In this document: positions 37,607 through 45,562 of the stretch, one piece after another | How positions within the stretch are numbered: the first letter of the stretch is position 1 | How the letters are laid out: each line of letters starts with the position of its first letter | Source of the DNA: CAVWSM01 sp963757805 | GTDB lineage: Bacteria > Actinomycetota > Actinomycetes > Jiangellales > Jiangellaceae | Reading direction: 5' to 3' | DNA: 64,000 nucleotides | NCBI GenBank assembly: GCA_963757805.1 | Contig: CAVWSM010000025.1 | Coordinates: forward strand, 248,001-312,000 | Notes under the pieces: model-generated | Told to the model about the DNA's origin: nothing | What the model saw: the letters and a program-made list of their open reading frames with translations, nothing else | Database searches by the model: none | Position numbers and translations under genes: made by a program

Positions 37607-38167
37607 TCAGTTGAGGCTCGGGTCGGGCGGGAACGTCGCGACCATCGCCAGCGGCCCGGGCTGTCGGCGCAGCACGGCCCGCCACAGGTCGTCCGGATCC
37701 TCCGTGAAGGCATCACCTGGCTCGGCGTCGACGACGTACCAAGCGCCTTCGGTGATCTCGTCCTCGAGCTGACCGTCCGACCAGCCGGCATAGCCCGCGA
37801 AGATCCGCATCGCTCTGAGCCCGCCGGTAAGCACCTCCGGAGGTGTGTCGAGATCGACGAGCCCTAGTCCGTCAGACACCCGGCGGACGCCGATCGGGTC
37901 CGCTCCAGCGGAGACGGCCACCAGCCCCAGCGCCGAGTCCAGCGACACCGGGCCACCCTGGAAGACGACGTCCGGCGCCGACACCATCGGCTCCCAGTCG
38001 GGTAGCACATCGGTGACGGGGACGGTGGTCGGCCGATTGACAACGACACCGAGAGCACCCTCGTCACCGTGCTCGAGCAGCAGCACGACGGCGCGGGCAA
38101 AGTTTGGATCGACCAGCGCCGGGGTGGCCACCAGGAGCCGGCCGGTGAAGCTCAGCGCGTCGGTCAC
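37607..38167 (-). CDS. YqgE/AlgH family protein
   Basis: 186-residue YqgE/AlgH protein. Typical segments are LTGRLLVATP-like TGRLLVATPALVDPNFARAV, VVLLLEHGDEGALGVVVNRPT, VFQGGPVSLDSALGLV and RIFAGYAGWSDGQLEDEI. GTG 38167 overlaps the stop of the VanZ-like gene (GTGA). Biochemical function is not established. It is third in a minus-strand group malic enzyme-VanZ-YqgE. Confidence 0.92.
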   Translation of the reverse strand: MTDALSFTGRLLVATPALVDPNFARAVVLLLEHGDEGALGVVVNRPTTVPVTDVLPDWEPMVSAPDVVFQGGPVSLDSALGLVAVSAGADPIGVRRVSDGLGLVDLDTPPEVLTGGLRAMRIFAGYAGWSDGQLEDEITEGAWYVVDAEPGDAFTEDPDDLWRAVLRRQPGPLAMVATFPPDPSLN

Positions 38168-38508
38168 CTTGCCATGATCTCGCGAGCGCGGCGGCTAGGA
38201 AGCAGGACGCCAACGCCGATGCCGACGACATCTGCCACGACGTCCCACGGGTCGCCGGAGCGCTCGTCGAGCAGGGTCGCCTGAAGCACCTCGCTGAGCA
38301 GCGCGTGCGCCACGAGTGCGACGACCAGGGGCACCACTGGCAGCCCCACACGGCGTCCCGCCCAGGCCACGAGCGCGAAGATCGCGAAGTGGACGAGCTT
38401 GTCGGCGAACGGCACGGACGGCCCGTCTCCGCTCGGCGCGTACAGCACAACGAGCTGCAGCAGGACAGCGGCGCCAAAGACCGCCCAGTCGCGCCTGACT
38501 GCCGTCAC
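38164..38508 (-). CDS. VanZ-like membrane protein
   Basis: 114-residue membrane protein with four hydrophobic segments, and FADKLVHFAIFALVAW and SEVLQATLLDERSGDPWDVVADVVGIGVG, the diagnostic VanZ-like motif (Asp/His-rich loop, then D-x-x-x-N/D). Overlaps both neighbours by 4 bases, so it is translated with them. The name does not imply antibiotic resistance. Confidence 0.82.
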   Translation of the reverse strand: MTAVRRDWAVFGAAVLLQLVVLYAPSGDGPSVPFADKLVHFAIFALVAWAGRRVGLPVVPLVVALVAHALLSEVLQATLLDERSGDPWDVVADVVGIGVGVLLPSRRAREIMAR

Positions 38509-39920
38509 GAGGTGGCGGCGGTCGCCGCGGCGTGCTCCTCGGCCGCCTTCCGGACGGCTTCGGCCACCGTCTCGGCCACGTGCGGGTGGAACACGCTGGG
38601 CACGATGTAGGCGGCGTCAAGCTCGTCGTCGGCCACCGTATGCGCAAGCGCCTCGGCCGCCGCGATGAGCATGGGTGTCGTCACCGCACGGCTCTGCGCG
38701 TCGAGCAGCCCGCGGAACACGCCCGGAAACGCCAGCACGTTGTTGATCTGGTTGGGGTAGTCGCTGCGGCCGGTGGCGACCACCGCGGCGTGCTCCGACG
38801 CCTCCACCGGGTCGATCTCGGGGTCGGGGTTGGCGAGCGCGAACACGATCGACCGGTCGGCCATGGTGGCGATGTCCTCGGCGGTGAGCAGGTTGGGCGC
38901 GGCGACGCCGATGAAGACGTCAGCCCCGGCGAGCACCTGGCGCAGCGAGCCTTGGGCCTGCCGTGGGTTGGTGTAGTCGCGGATCCACGCGTCGCGCCCG
39001 GCGATGTCCTCGCGACTGCGATGGATCGCGCCGACCCGATCGACGAGCACGAGGTCCTGCGCGCCAGCGGCCGCCAGGAGCTGCGCAATCGCTCGGCCCG
39101 CTGCGCCGGCGCCCGCCATGACGATCTTGAGGTCGGACAGCTGCTTGTCGACCACCTTGATCGCGTTGATGAGCGCGGCAAGCACGACGATCGCGGTGCC
39201 GTGCTGGTCATCGTGGAAAACGGGGATGTCGAGCATCTCCCGCAGCCTCTCCTCGATCTCGAAGCAGCGCGGCGCGGAGATGTCCTCGAGGTTGATGCCG
39301 GCAAAGACCGGGGCGATCAGCTGCACCGTGCGGACGATCTCGTCGGCGTCCTGCGTGTCGAGGCAGATCGGAAAGGCGTCGATCCCGGCGAAACGCTTGA
39401 AGAGCGCAGCCTTGCCCTCCATCACCGGCAGCGCGGGCTTGGGGCCGAGGTTGCCGAGCCCTAGCACCGCCGAGCCGTCGGTGACCACGGCGACGGTGTT
39501 GCGCTTGATGGTGAGGCGGCGCGCATCGTCGGGGTTGGCGGCGATTGCCTGGCAGATGCGGGCGACGCCGGGCGTGTAGGCCATGGAGAGGTCGTCGCGG
39601 TTGCGGATCGGAACCTTGGACACCACCTCGATCTTGCCGCCGAGGTGCAGGAGGAAAGTCCGGTCACTGACCTTGCCGATGGTGACGCCGGGGAGCTCGC
39701 GCAACGCCTCAACGAGCTCGTCGGCGTGCGCAGTCGAAGTCGCGGCGCACGTTACGTCGACCTGCAGACGGCCTTGCCGTGAGCGGGTGACGTCGAGGCC
39801 GGTGACGAATCCGCCGGCCTTCTCCACGGCCGCGGTCAGGCCGCTGACGGCGCTGCCACCGGCAGGCACTTCGAGCCGCACGGTGATCGAGTACGAGATG
39901 CTCGGACTACCTGCCACCAC
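38505..39920 (-). CDS. NAD-dependent malic enzyme with N-terminal ACT domain
   Basis: 471-residue malic enzyme that decarboxylates malate to pyruvate. An N-terminal ACT-like regulatory region (about residues 1-85, SYSITVRLEVPAGGSAVSGL) precedes the catalytic domain with AYTPGVARICQAI, VFHDDQHGTAIVVLAAL and a Rossmann GAGAAGRAIAQLL. NAD rather than NADP use is a family inference. GTG 39920 or the following GTG 39917 is the start. Confidence 0.92.
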   Translation of the reverse strand: MVAGSPSISYSITVRLEVPAGGSAVSGLTAAVEKAGGFVTGLDVTRSRQGRLQVDVTCAATSTAHADELVEALRELPGVTIGKVSDRTFLLHLGGKIEVVSKVPIRNRDDLSMAYTPGVARICQAIAANPDDARRLTIKRNTVAVVTDGSAVLGLGNLGPKPALPVMEGKAALFKRFAGIDAFPICLDTQDADEIVRTVQLIAPVFAGINLEDISAPRCFEIEERLREMLDIPVFHDDQHGTAIVVLAALINAIKVVDKQLSDLKIVMAGAGAAGRAIAQLLAAAGAQDLVLVDRVGAIHRSREDIAGRDAWIRDYTNPRQAQGSLRQVLAGADVFIGVAAPNLLTAEDIATMADRSIVFALANPDPEIDPVEASEHAAVVATGRSDYPNQINNVLAFPGVFRGLLDAQSRAVTTPMLIAAAEALAHTVADDELDAAYIVPSVFHPHVAETVAEAVRKAAEEHAAATAATS

Positions 39921-40058
39921 AACTCCCTATTGTCCCGCAGGCGCGGACGACCAGCGCCTCTTCGCATCCTGTCACCCGAGCAGCCGGTTCAGGATGGCGG
40001 GTGCAAGCGACCAGTAATCCCGCGACACGACGACCGGCTGATCGAGTACGGTTGACGC

Positions 40059-40121
40059 ATGAGCTCGTACGCGCGGCGATTTCTGCGCCCCCGGCCGGCA
40101 GCTGCCGACCGGTGGGTGTGA
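40059..40121 (+). CDS. Putative 20-residue leader peptide of the srmL-type gene
   Basis: Short frame starting ATG 40059 with sequence MSSYARRFLRPRP... ending in DRWV and TGA at 40119-40121. It is Arg-rich (five Arg in the first 13 residues plus one later) and ends 25 bases before a long hairpin that precedes the PheS-like gene. There is no strong ribosome-binding site. Its position resembles attenuation peptides. Existence as a translated peptide is inference. Confidence 0.4.
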   Translation: MSSYARRFLRPRPAAADRWV

Positions 40122-40146
40122 TCGCGCTGCGTGACGCGGGCCTGCC

Positions 40147-40213
40147 GGGAGCCTGAGCAGAACCGGTCGGGGGTGACTTTCCCCCATCCGGTTCGTTGTT
40201 CTGAAGGGCTCCC
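40147..40213 (+). promoter_or_regulatory. Structured leader/attenuator before srmL-type gene
   Basis: Outer stem GGGAGCC (40147-40153) with GGCTCCC (40207-40213) encloses an inner stem GAACCGG (40160-40166) with CCGGTTC (40188-40194), itself capped by GGGGG/CCCCC (40169-40173, 40181-40185). The inner stem is followed by CGTTGTTCT, like an intrinsic terminator. The 3' strand of the outer stem overlaps the GAAGGG ribosome-binding site (40203-40208) before ATG 40220, so folding could block translation as well. No known riboswitch class is recognised. Confidence 0.55.
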
Positions 40214-40219
40214 ATTCTC

Positions 40220-41349
40220 ATGTCTGCCACCCTCACCCCGGCCGCACTGGCCGATGCTCTCGCTGTCCCCGACCTCACTCGAGCTGGGCCGGCAAGGTCC
40301 GCCGCACGCGTTGCGGCTGCTCGTCGACGAGGCCGTCACAGCCCTCGCAGTTGCGTGGGGCGTGCCCGCCCGCGTGCTGCACCTACTCGCCCATCGTCTC
40401 CGTGGACGACAACTACGACCGCCTCGGCTACGAGCCCGCGGCGGTGACGCGGGACGCCCGCTACACCCGCTACGTAAGCGAGTCATGCCTCCTGCGCAGC
40501 CACACGAGCGCAGGGATTCCGTACGCGCTGCGCACGCTCGCCGCGGAGGTTGACGCACCGGACGATGTCCTGCTGGCACTGCCCGGCGTTGTCTATCGGC
40601 GCGACTCCATCGACCGGCTGCACTCAGGAACGCCGCATCAGCTCGACCTCTGGCGGGTGAGCCGGTCGCGCCGGCTCGACGAGCACTACCTCGAGGACAT
40701 GATCACCCGCCTCGTACGGGTGTTGCTCCCCGGCCGCCAGTGGCGGACGACCCCGGCCGTGCATCCGTACACCACCCACGGCCGCCAGGTCGACGTGCTC
40801 GTCGACGGCGAGTGGATCGAGATCGCCGAGTGCGGGCTGGCCGCGTCGCACGTGCTGCGCGGCGCCGGGTTGCGCGGCTGGACCGGTCTAGCGCTCGGGC
40901 TGGGGGTCGACCGGGTGCTCATGCTGCGCAAGGGCTTGCCAGACATCCGGCTGATCCGTTCGACCGATCCGCGGGTGAGCAGCCAGCTGCGTGACCTGGC
41001 TCCGTATCAGCCGGTGTCCAACCGCCCGGCGGTGCGCCGCGACCTGTCGATCGCGCTGCAGCCGCCGGTAGAGGAGGAGCTGCTGGGCGACCGGGTGCGA
41101 GACGCGCTGGGAGCGGACGCGGCCGCTGTCGAGACCGTCGAGCTGCTGGCGCAGACACCGTACGAGGCGGTGCCGCCAGTCGCCCGCGACCGCATCGGGT
41201 TGGGGCCGGCTCAGGTCAACGCGCTCGTGCGGATCGTGCTGCGGCCGGTCGACCGTACATTGACGGACGCGGAGGCCAACGCCCTGCGCGACCGGGTTTA
41301 CGCGGCGCTGCACGAGGGCGCCGTCGCCCAGTGGGCGCTCACCGGCTGA
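40220..41349 (+). pseudogene. srmL: PheS-related ligase (SrmL type), two frame breaks
   Basis: Class II aminoacyl-tRNA-synthetase-like protein related to PheS, of the actinobacterial group annotated as PheS-related mystery ligase SrmL; its substrate is unknown. The frame starting ATG 40220 (SATLTPAALADALAVPDLT) must shift by +1 near 40290 into GPPHALRLLVDEAVTALAVAWGV and again by +1 near 40375 into YSPIVSVDDNYDRLGYEP, after which it is intact to the end (LPGVVYRRDSIDRLHSGTPHQLDLWRV; GLALGLGVDRVLMLRKGLPDIRLI is class II motif 3). The two breaks lie within 90 bases. They may be assembly indels, real mutations, or less likely programmed shifts. It ends 11 bases inside the convergent SAM-hydrolase-type gene. 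Confidence 0.7.
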
Positions 41350-42154
41350 CCGTCAGGCGGACCAGCGACCCGGCTCGGACACCCAGCAGGTCGGCGGCAC
41401 GGCCGGTGTTGACGGCGAGGCTGCCATAGCCTGCCGAGTCGACGAGCAGCACGAGCTCACCCGAGGGCACGTCGCCAAAGGCGCGGCCGACCGCTGCCGT
41501 GAGCTCGCGCTCGTCGACTATGACGGTGACGCGGCTCGCGCTAGCCAGGCCAGCGGCGGCGAGGTCGTCAGCTGACGCGGCGAGCTGCACGTTGCCGAAA
41601 TGGTCGATGGTGCGGATCTCTGCGACGAGCTCGCCGTCGGACACCTCGACCTTCGGTGTCGGCAGCCGGACGAGTGACGGCGGATCGAGGAGCGGCCCGA
41701 ACTCGTCCAGGGGCACGCCGCGCGTGAGGTGCGCCGCGGCGGGCGCGAACACGTCGCGTCCATCGAACGTGCGAGCACCGGTGACCAGCCGGAACCGGGG
41801 TGCGGTGAGCTCGACCGCGCGCGACACCCCACCCAGCGCATCGGCTGCCCACAGCAACAACCCGTTGTCGGGGCCGACCAGGAAGCCGTCGGGGGCTTCG
41901 ACCGCGAGGGGTCGGCGGTTGGTGCCCACGCCCGGGTCAACGACGGCGACGTGGACGGCGCGGGGCAGGTAGCGGACAGTCTGGGCAAGGACGGCAGCCC
42001 CGTGTCGGACGTCGTGCGCCGGGATCTCGTGCGAGATGTCGATGACCCGCGCCTGCGGCGCGATCTGCGCGATGACCCCGTGGCAGGCGGCAACGAATCC
42101 GTCCCGGTGCCCGTAGTCGGTCGTCAGCGACACCCAGGCAGGGGGCCCGGTCAA
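41339..42154 (-). CDS. SAM hydroxide adenosyltransferase (SAM-dependent chlorinase/fluorinase family)
   Basis: 271-residue protein of the DUF62/SAM_adeno_trans family that hydrolyses S-adenosylmethionine to adenosine and methionine. Signatures are SLTTDYGHRDGFVAACHGVI, IDISHEIPAHDVRHGAAVL, HVAVVDPGVGTNRRPLAVE and FLVGPDNGLLLWA. TTG 42154 is the only plausible start. It overlaps the TGA of a seven-codon frame (42174-42151) that begins at the GTG of the 50-bp repeated leader, so initiation may be coupled to that tiny frame. Alternatively a single-base error separates the GTG from the gene. Confidence 0.88.
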   Translation of the reverse strand: MTGPPAWVSLTTDYGHRDGFVAACHGVIAQIAPQARVIDISHEIPAHDVRHGAAVLAQTVRYLPRAVHVAVVDPGVGTNRRPLAVEAPDGFLVGPDNGLLLWAADALGGVSRAVELTAPRFRLVTGARTFDGRDVFAPAAAHLTRGVPLDEFGPLLDPPSLVRLPTPKVEVSDGELVAEIRTIDHFGNVQLAASADDLAAAGLASASRVTVIVDERELTAAVGRAFGDVPSGELVLLVDSAGYGSLAVNTGRAADLLGVRAGSLVRLTVSR

Positions 42155-42167
42155 CGCGGCATGTCCG

Positions 42168-42217
42168 TGGTCACGCTCGCCTCCACACCAAAGAACGGTG
42201 CGTCGGCTCGCCGTTCC
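42168..42217 (-). promoter_or_regulatory. 50-bp repeated leader, copy B
   Basis: Matches 4613-4662 in 49 of 50 bases (difference at 42210). On the minus strand it contains the GAACGG/CCGTTC hairpin, CGCACC/GGTGTG hairpin, GGAGG and GTGACC. It starts two bases after the small gene 42219-42398 and lies directly before the SAM hydroxide adenosyltransferase gene. The single change weakens one pair of the first hairpin. Function unknown. Confidence 0.6.
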
Positions 42218-42218
42218 G

Positions 42219-42398
42219 CTAGCCCCGGGCGTGCCCTGCCGCTGGCGATGGCTGCCACCGGTCGCGCAACCGCTCCAGCGCGTTGCGCTGCCCCGCGGTC
42301 AGCCGGACCGTCGAGCCGTTGCCACCGAGGATGGCGCGGCGCAGCGCCTCGGCCCGATGCTCGGGCGTCACGATGACTTCGATCCTCATGCCTTCCAT
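42219..42398 (-). CDS. Small hypothetical protein
   Basis: 59-residue charged protein (MEGMRIEVIVTPEHRAEALRR, then VRLTAGQRNALERLRDRW). ATG 42398 has GGGAG five bases upstream. It is not a known family. It immediately precedes the repeated leader and the SAM hydroxide adenosyltransferase gene on the same strand, so they may be cotranscribed. Confidence 0.6.
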   Translation of the reverse strand: MEGMRIEVIVTPEHRAEALRRAILGGNGSTVRLTAGQRNALERLRDRWQPSPAAGHARG

Positions 42399-42408
42399 TG
42401 TGCTCCCT

Positions 42409-43365
42409 TCAGGCAAGCTCGGGTGGGGCCATGGGTCCTGTGGATGGGAGCGCAACGGTGCCCCGACCGCGCTCGCCGAGCAGATCGACCAGCAGCCGGG
42501 CATAGGTGCGAGCTGCCGTCTCGACTGCCGCTGCCAGTGACTCCATGCGGTCCTGGGCGAGGTCGAGGTCGCCGGACTGCGGAGTCGGCAGCTGCGGGTC
42601 GAGCACCACGGCGAGCGCACCGACCACGCGGCCGTCGTCATCGGTGGCGAGGCAGCCCGCGACCCAGGCCTCGTCGTCGATGTCGACCGCGACAGCCTCG
42701 CCGGGCTCACGCATGAGCCGAACGGCCCGCTCGGCGAAGCGTGACCGGACCCCGAACCAGTCGTGCGTCACCACCCAGCCCTGCTCCGGGTCCTCGGAGA
42801 GCCCGAGCACCTGCACCGGCCCGCACCACGCCGGGAAGAACCCGGCCAGCCCGAGCATGCCCGCGTGCAGCGCCGCCAATGCGTAGCCGCCCGGGCCGGT
42901 GCGCGACACCTCCGTCGGACCCCCCGCGCGAGCTGCCTGGACGGCCGCAGCCGTCTCGGCCTGGCGCTCGACGTGGACGTGCACATGCGACTCGACCTCG
43001 GCCACCGACTCTGCGTCGGCGCGAGAGCTCGCGATGCTCGCGACCTGCATCTCGGCCACCTGCCGTTGCGTCACCGCGAGCGCAGCCCGGGCCTCCTCGA
43101 CATCGCGGCGCAGCCCGAGCACGCCGGCGATCTGCACCTCCGCCAAGTCCGGCACGAGCAGCAGGCCGATCAGCAACAACCCCAACAAGACAACGGGTGA
43201 CGCCACACTGATCGGCTCGCAGATCGTCACGACCTGCGACCCCGCCACGGCCTCGCGGCACACCTCCGGCGGACCGACCAGCCACGCGATCACGGCGCCC
43301 ACGAGCAGCAGCGCGACGAGCGACCACCGCAGAGCTCGCCACCGACCCAGTCGGACCACCACCAT
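42409..43365 (-). CDS. Membrane protein with GAF-like cytosolic domain, unknown
   Basis: 318-residue protein. Two N-terminal membrane segments (SLVALLLVGAVIAWLVG and ASPVVLLGLLLIGLLLV) are followed by a coiled-coil-like helix rich in Ala, Arg, Glu, Val (VEEARAALAVTQRQVAEMQV) and a C-terminal domain (residues ~160-300) with AGFFPAWCGPVQVLGL and VAGCLATDDDGRVVGALAVVL that resembles a GAF fold. ATG 43365 is used. It may sense a signal, but this is inference. Confidence 0.65.
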   Translation of the reverse strand: MVVVRLGRWRALRWSLVALLLVGAVIAWLVGPPEVCREAVAGSQVVTICEPISVASPVVLLGLLLIGLLLVPDLAEVQIAGVLGLRRDVEEARAALAVTQRQVAEMQVASIASSRADAESVAEVESHVHVHVERQAETAAAVQAARAGGPTEVSRTGPGGYALAALHAGMLGLAGFFPAWCGPVQVLGLSEDPEQGWVVTHDWFGVRSRFAERAVRLMREPGEAVAVDIDDEAWVAGCLATDDDGRVVGALAVVLDPQLPTPQSGDLDLAQDRMESLAAAVETAARTYARLLVDLLGERGRGTVALPSTGPMAPPELA

Positions 43366-43412
43366 GAGGGGACCGTAACCAACACCCCGGACACAACGGG
43401 CGGTACGCCGAC

Positions 43413-43430
43413 AGTTTGATCGCGTGTCGG
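43413..43430 (+). repeat. 18-bp direct repeat, left copy
   Basis: AGTTTGATCGCGTGTCGG, identical to 44153-44170. The GTG inside it (43424) starts a frame that runs in phase into the SRPBCC gene, while the matching GTG in the right copy starts the oxidoreductase. Confidence 0.8.
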
Positions 43431-43564
43431 TCCCGGCGGTCCGCGGCGTTCGAGACCGGGGCGGCCCCACCAGACCGACCGGGGTCTTCCACTGGGGCGA
43501 CGGGTGGCCCGACCGCGCACACTGCGAACAAGCCAGCAGAGACCACCAAGTCAAGGAGGACAAA

Positions 43565-44032
43565 ATGTCCACGATCCACTTCAAGGAGACGACGACCGCG
43601 ACGCCCGAGCAGTTCGTCGCCGGGCTCACCGACTTCGGGCCGGGCCGCTCGAAGCTCTTCGGCAAGAGCGCCGACGAGTACCTCAAGGTGCATGACCAAG
43701 GCCCCGGGCATGCGGACGTTACGGAGGGCTCGGGCGGCATCTGGGAGCGCCTGGACTACGACTGGTCCGATCCCCACCGCGTCACCATGAAGACCACCGA
43801 CTCCAACGTGTGGGGAGGCGCCTCGGGGCACACCTACACCCTGACGCGGCAGCCCAACGGGACGACCGAACTGGACGTCGTCGTGGTGCGCGAGGGCAAG
43901 AACCTCAAGGGACGGGTGCTCGGGATTGTGCTCGGGACCTTTGGCAAGCGCGTTCTGGGAAAGGAACTGGGAAAGACTGTCAAGGCCATCGAAGCCCGGA
44001 ACGACAGCGCGAGAGTGGCGCACCTCAACTAG
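43565..44032 (+). CDS. SRPBCC/polyketide cyclase-like protein
   Basis: 155-residue protein of the SRPBCC superfamily by pattern: STIHFKETTTATPEQFVAGL, then DQGPGHADVTEGSGGIWERLDYDWSDPHRV, GHTYTLTRQPNGTTELDVVVV and a long C-terminal helix. ATG 43565 has a strong AAGGAGGAC site; an in-frame GTG at 43424 in the left 18-bp repeat is an alternative. Ligand unknown. A clear terminator follows, so it is a single gene. Confidence 0.75.
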   Translation: MSTIHFKETTTATPEQFVAGLTDFGPGRSKLFGKSADEYLKVHDQGPGHADVTEGSGGIWERLDYDWSDPHRVTMKTTDSNVWGGASGHTYTLTRQPNGTTELDVVVVREGKNLKGRVLGIVLGTFGKRVLGKELGKTVKAIEARNDSARVAHLN

Positions 44033-44054
44033 ACGCCATGGACCGCCCTGTTAT

Positions 44055-44089
44055 TGCCGCACCCCGTCGGACGCCGGCGGGGTGCGGCA
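44055..44089 (+). terminator. Intrinsic terminator after SRPBCC gene
   Basis: TGCCGCACCCCG (44055-44066) pairs perfectly with CGGGGTGCGGCA (44078-44089), followed by GTTTGATG. It is 22 bases past the stop. Confidence 0.85.
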
Positions 44090-44152
44090 GTTTGATGCCT
44101 CGGCCAAGGCCCTCTCACTTGCGAGGTCGCGACCGGCTCGGCGCGGCCCGGT

Positions 44153-44170
44153 AGTTTGATCGCGTGTCGG
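44153..44170 (+). repeat. 18-bp direct repeat, right copy
   Basis: Same 18 bases as 43413-43430, 740 bases downstream. It contains the GTG start (44164) of the Gfo/Idh/MocA oxidoreductase and TAGTTT just upstream, which could be the -10 box of a leaderless transcript. Confidence 0.8.
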
Positions 44171-45150
44171 ATGAGCGCGTGATCGGCTGGGGCATCCTCG
44201 GCGCCAGCAACATCAGCAACAGCTTCGCGTCAGACCTACCTCGGTCCCGCGGCTCGCGACTGGTGGCGGTCGGTGCGCGCGACCTCTCCCGCGCGGAGGC
44301 GTTCGCGGGCATAGTCGGCGCCGAGCGTGCGTACGGGTCGTACGAAGAACTCGTCGCCGATCCCGACGTCGACATCGTCTACATCGGTACGACGCACGAG
44401 TCGCACGCCGAACAAACCAGACTGGCGCTCGAAGCCGGCAAGGCGGTGCTCTGCGAGAAGCCGTTCACCGTGTCCGCGGCGGAGGCGGAGCCGTTGGTCA
44501 AGCTCGCCCGCGACCGCGGTCTCTTCCTCATGGAAGCCATGTGGACCCGATTCATCCCGGCCATCCGCCGCATCGTCGAGCTCGCACAGGACGGAGCCAT
44601 CGGCGAGGTCAAGCACGTGCACTCGACGTTCGGCAACCACGTCCCGTACGACATCACAAGCCGACTCTTCGACCCCGCGCGTGCCGGTGGCGCGCTGCTC
44701 GATCTGGGTGTCTATCCGTTGACGTTCGCGCGGTTGATTCTCGGCGCACCTGATCACGTCGACGCAGCGGCGCGGCTCTACAACGGCGCCGACCTGTCGA
44801 CGCACCTGCTGCTCACGCATCCCAGTGGCAGCACTGCGTCGCTCGGCTGCTCGATGGAGATCGACCTTCCGGCAGAGGGCTCCATCTATGGCACCGAGGG
44901 GACCATCGTGGTGCCGCACCCGTTGCCGCACCCCGAAGCGTTCCGCCTGCTTCGCAAAGGGGGCGAGGCGGAGGAGATCACCGTTCCGCGCACCGGCATC
45001 GGCTACACGCACGAGATCGATGAGGTCAACCGGTGCCTGCGTGCGGGGCTCACAGAAAGCCCGCTGCTGCCGCTCGATGACACGCTCGACATGATGCGAC
45101 TGCTCGACGGCGTCCGCGCTCAGATCGGGTTGCGCTACCCCTTCGAGTGA
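44164..45150 (+). CDS. Gfo/Idh/MocA family oxidoreductase
   Basis: 328-residue NAD(P)-dependent oxidoreductase. The Rossmann motif is GWGILGASNISNSFA; the EKP motif is VLCEKPFTVSAAEAE; the catalytic-region GGALLDLGVYPLTFA follows. The family acts on sugars, dihydrodiols or inositols; substrate cannot be told. GTG 44164 is the conserved start and has no ribosome-binding site, consistent with leaderless translation. Confidence 0.92.
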   Translation: MSDERVIGWGILGASNISNSFASDLPRSRGSRLVAVGARDLSRAEAFAGIVGAERAYGSYEELVADPDVDIVYIGTTHESHAEQTRLALEAGKAVLCEKPFTVSAAEAEPLVKLARDRGLFLMEAMWTRFIPAIRRIVELAQDGAIGEVKHVHSTFGNHVPYDITSRLFDPARAGGALLDLGVYPLTFARLILGAPDHVDAAARLYNGADLSTHLLLTHPSGSTASLGCSMEIDLPAEGSIYGTEGTIVVPHPLPHPEAFRLLRKGGEAEEITVPRTGIGYTHEIDEVNRCLRAGLTESPLLPLDDTLDMMRLLDGVRAQIGLRYPFE

Positions 45151-45153
45151 ACG

Positions 45154-45441
45154 TCAAGCCGCGATGATGTCCAGATAGTCGGGGTGGCGTTCGACGTACG
45201 CGCGGACGAACGGGCACACGGGGATGACCTCTTTGCCCTCGGAGCGCGCCCAGTCGAGTCCGGTCTTGACGAGCTGCCCGCCGATGCCGCGACCCTCGTA
45301 GGCGGGCTCGACATTGGTGCTGATGAACGCGAGCCGTTGTCCCTTGTGCCGCCAGCGCAGCGCACCGACCACCTCGTCGCCGAGGTAGGCCTCGAACCGC
45401 CACCTGTCGGGATTGGCGCGAATCTCCACGTCCTGACCCAT
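45154..45441 (-). CDS. GNAT N-acetyltransferase, YjdJ type
   Basis: 95-residue single-domain protein of the small GNAT/YjdJ group. The acetyl-CoA site reads VEPAYEGRGIGGQLVKTGLDWARSEG and the C-terminal CPFVRAYVERHPDYLDII is diagnostic. It converges on the oxidoreductase. Substrate unknown. Confidence 0.9.
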   Translation of the reverse strand: MGQDVEIRANPDRWRFEAYLGDEVVGALRWRHKGQRLAFISTNVEPAYEGRGIGGQLVKTGLDWARSEGKEVIPVCPFVRAYVERHPDYLDIIAA

Positions 45442-45562
45442 ACCCTCGCTCACGCCTGCGATAACCCCGCGGGCGCCGGGTTGCTTCCGACGAGGGATCC
45501 GCCGCTGCTCAGATGGCGAGACGGGCTGGGCGCTAGCGGGATCGATGCCGCACGCTCGGCCT

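Noticed and set aside
39972..40050. Minus-strand frame ending QPVVVSRDYWSLAPAILNRLLG
   Set aside because: The segment looks protein-like and could be the tail of a lost gene, but there is no supported start or identifiable family, and it overlaps the srmL leader.
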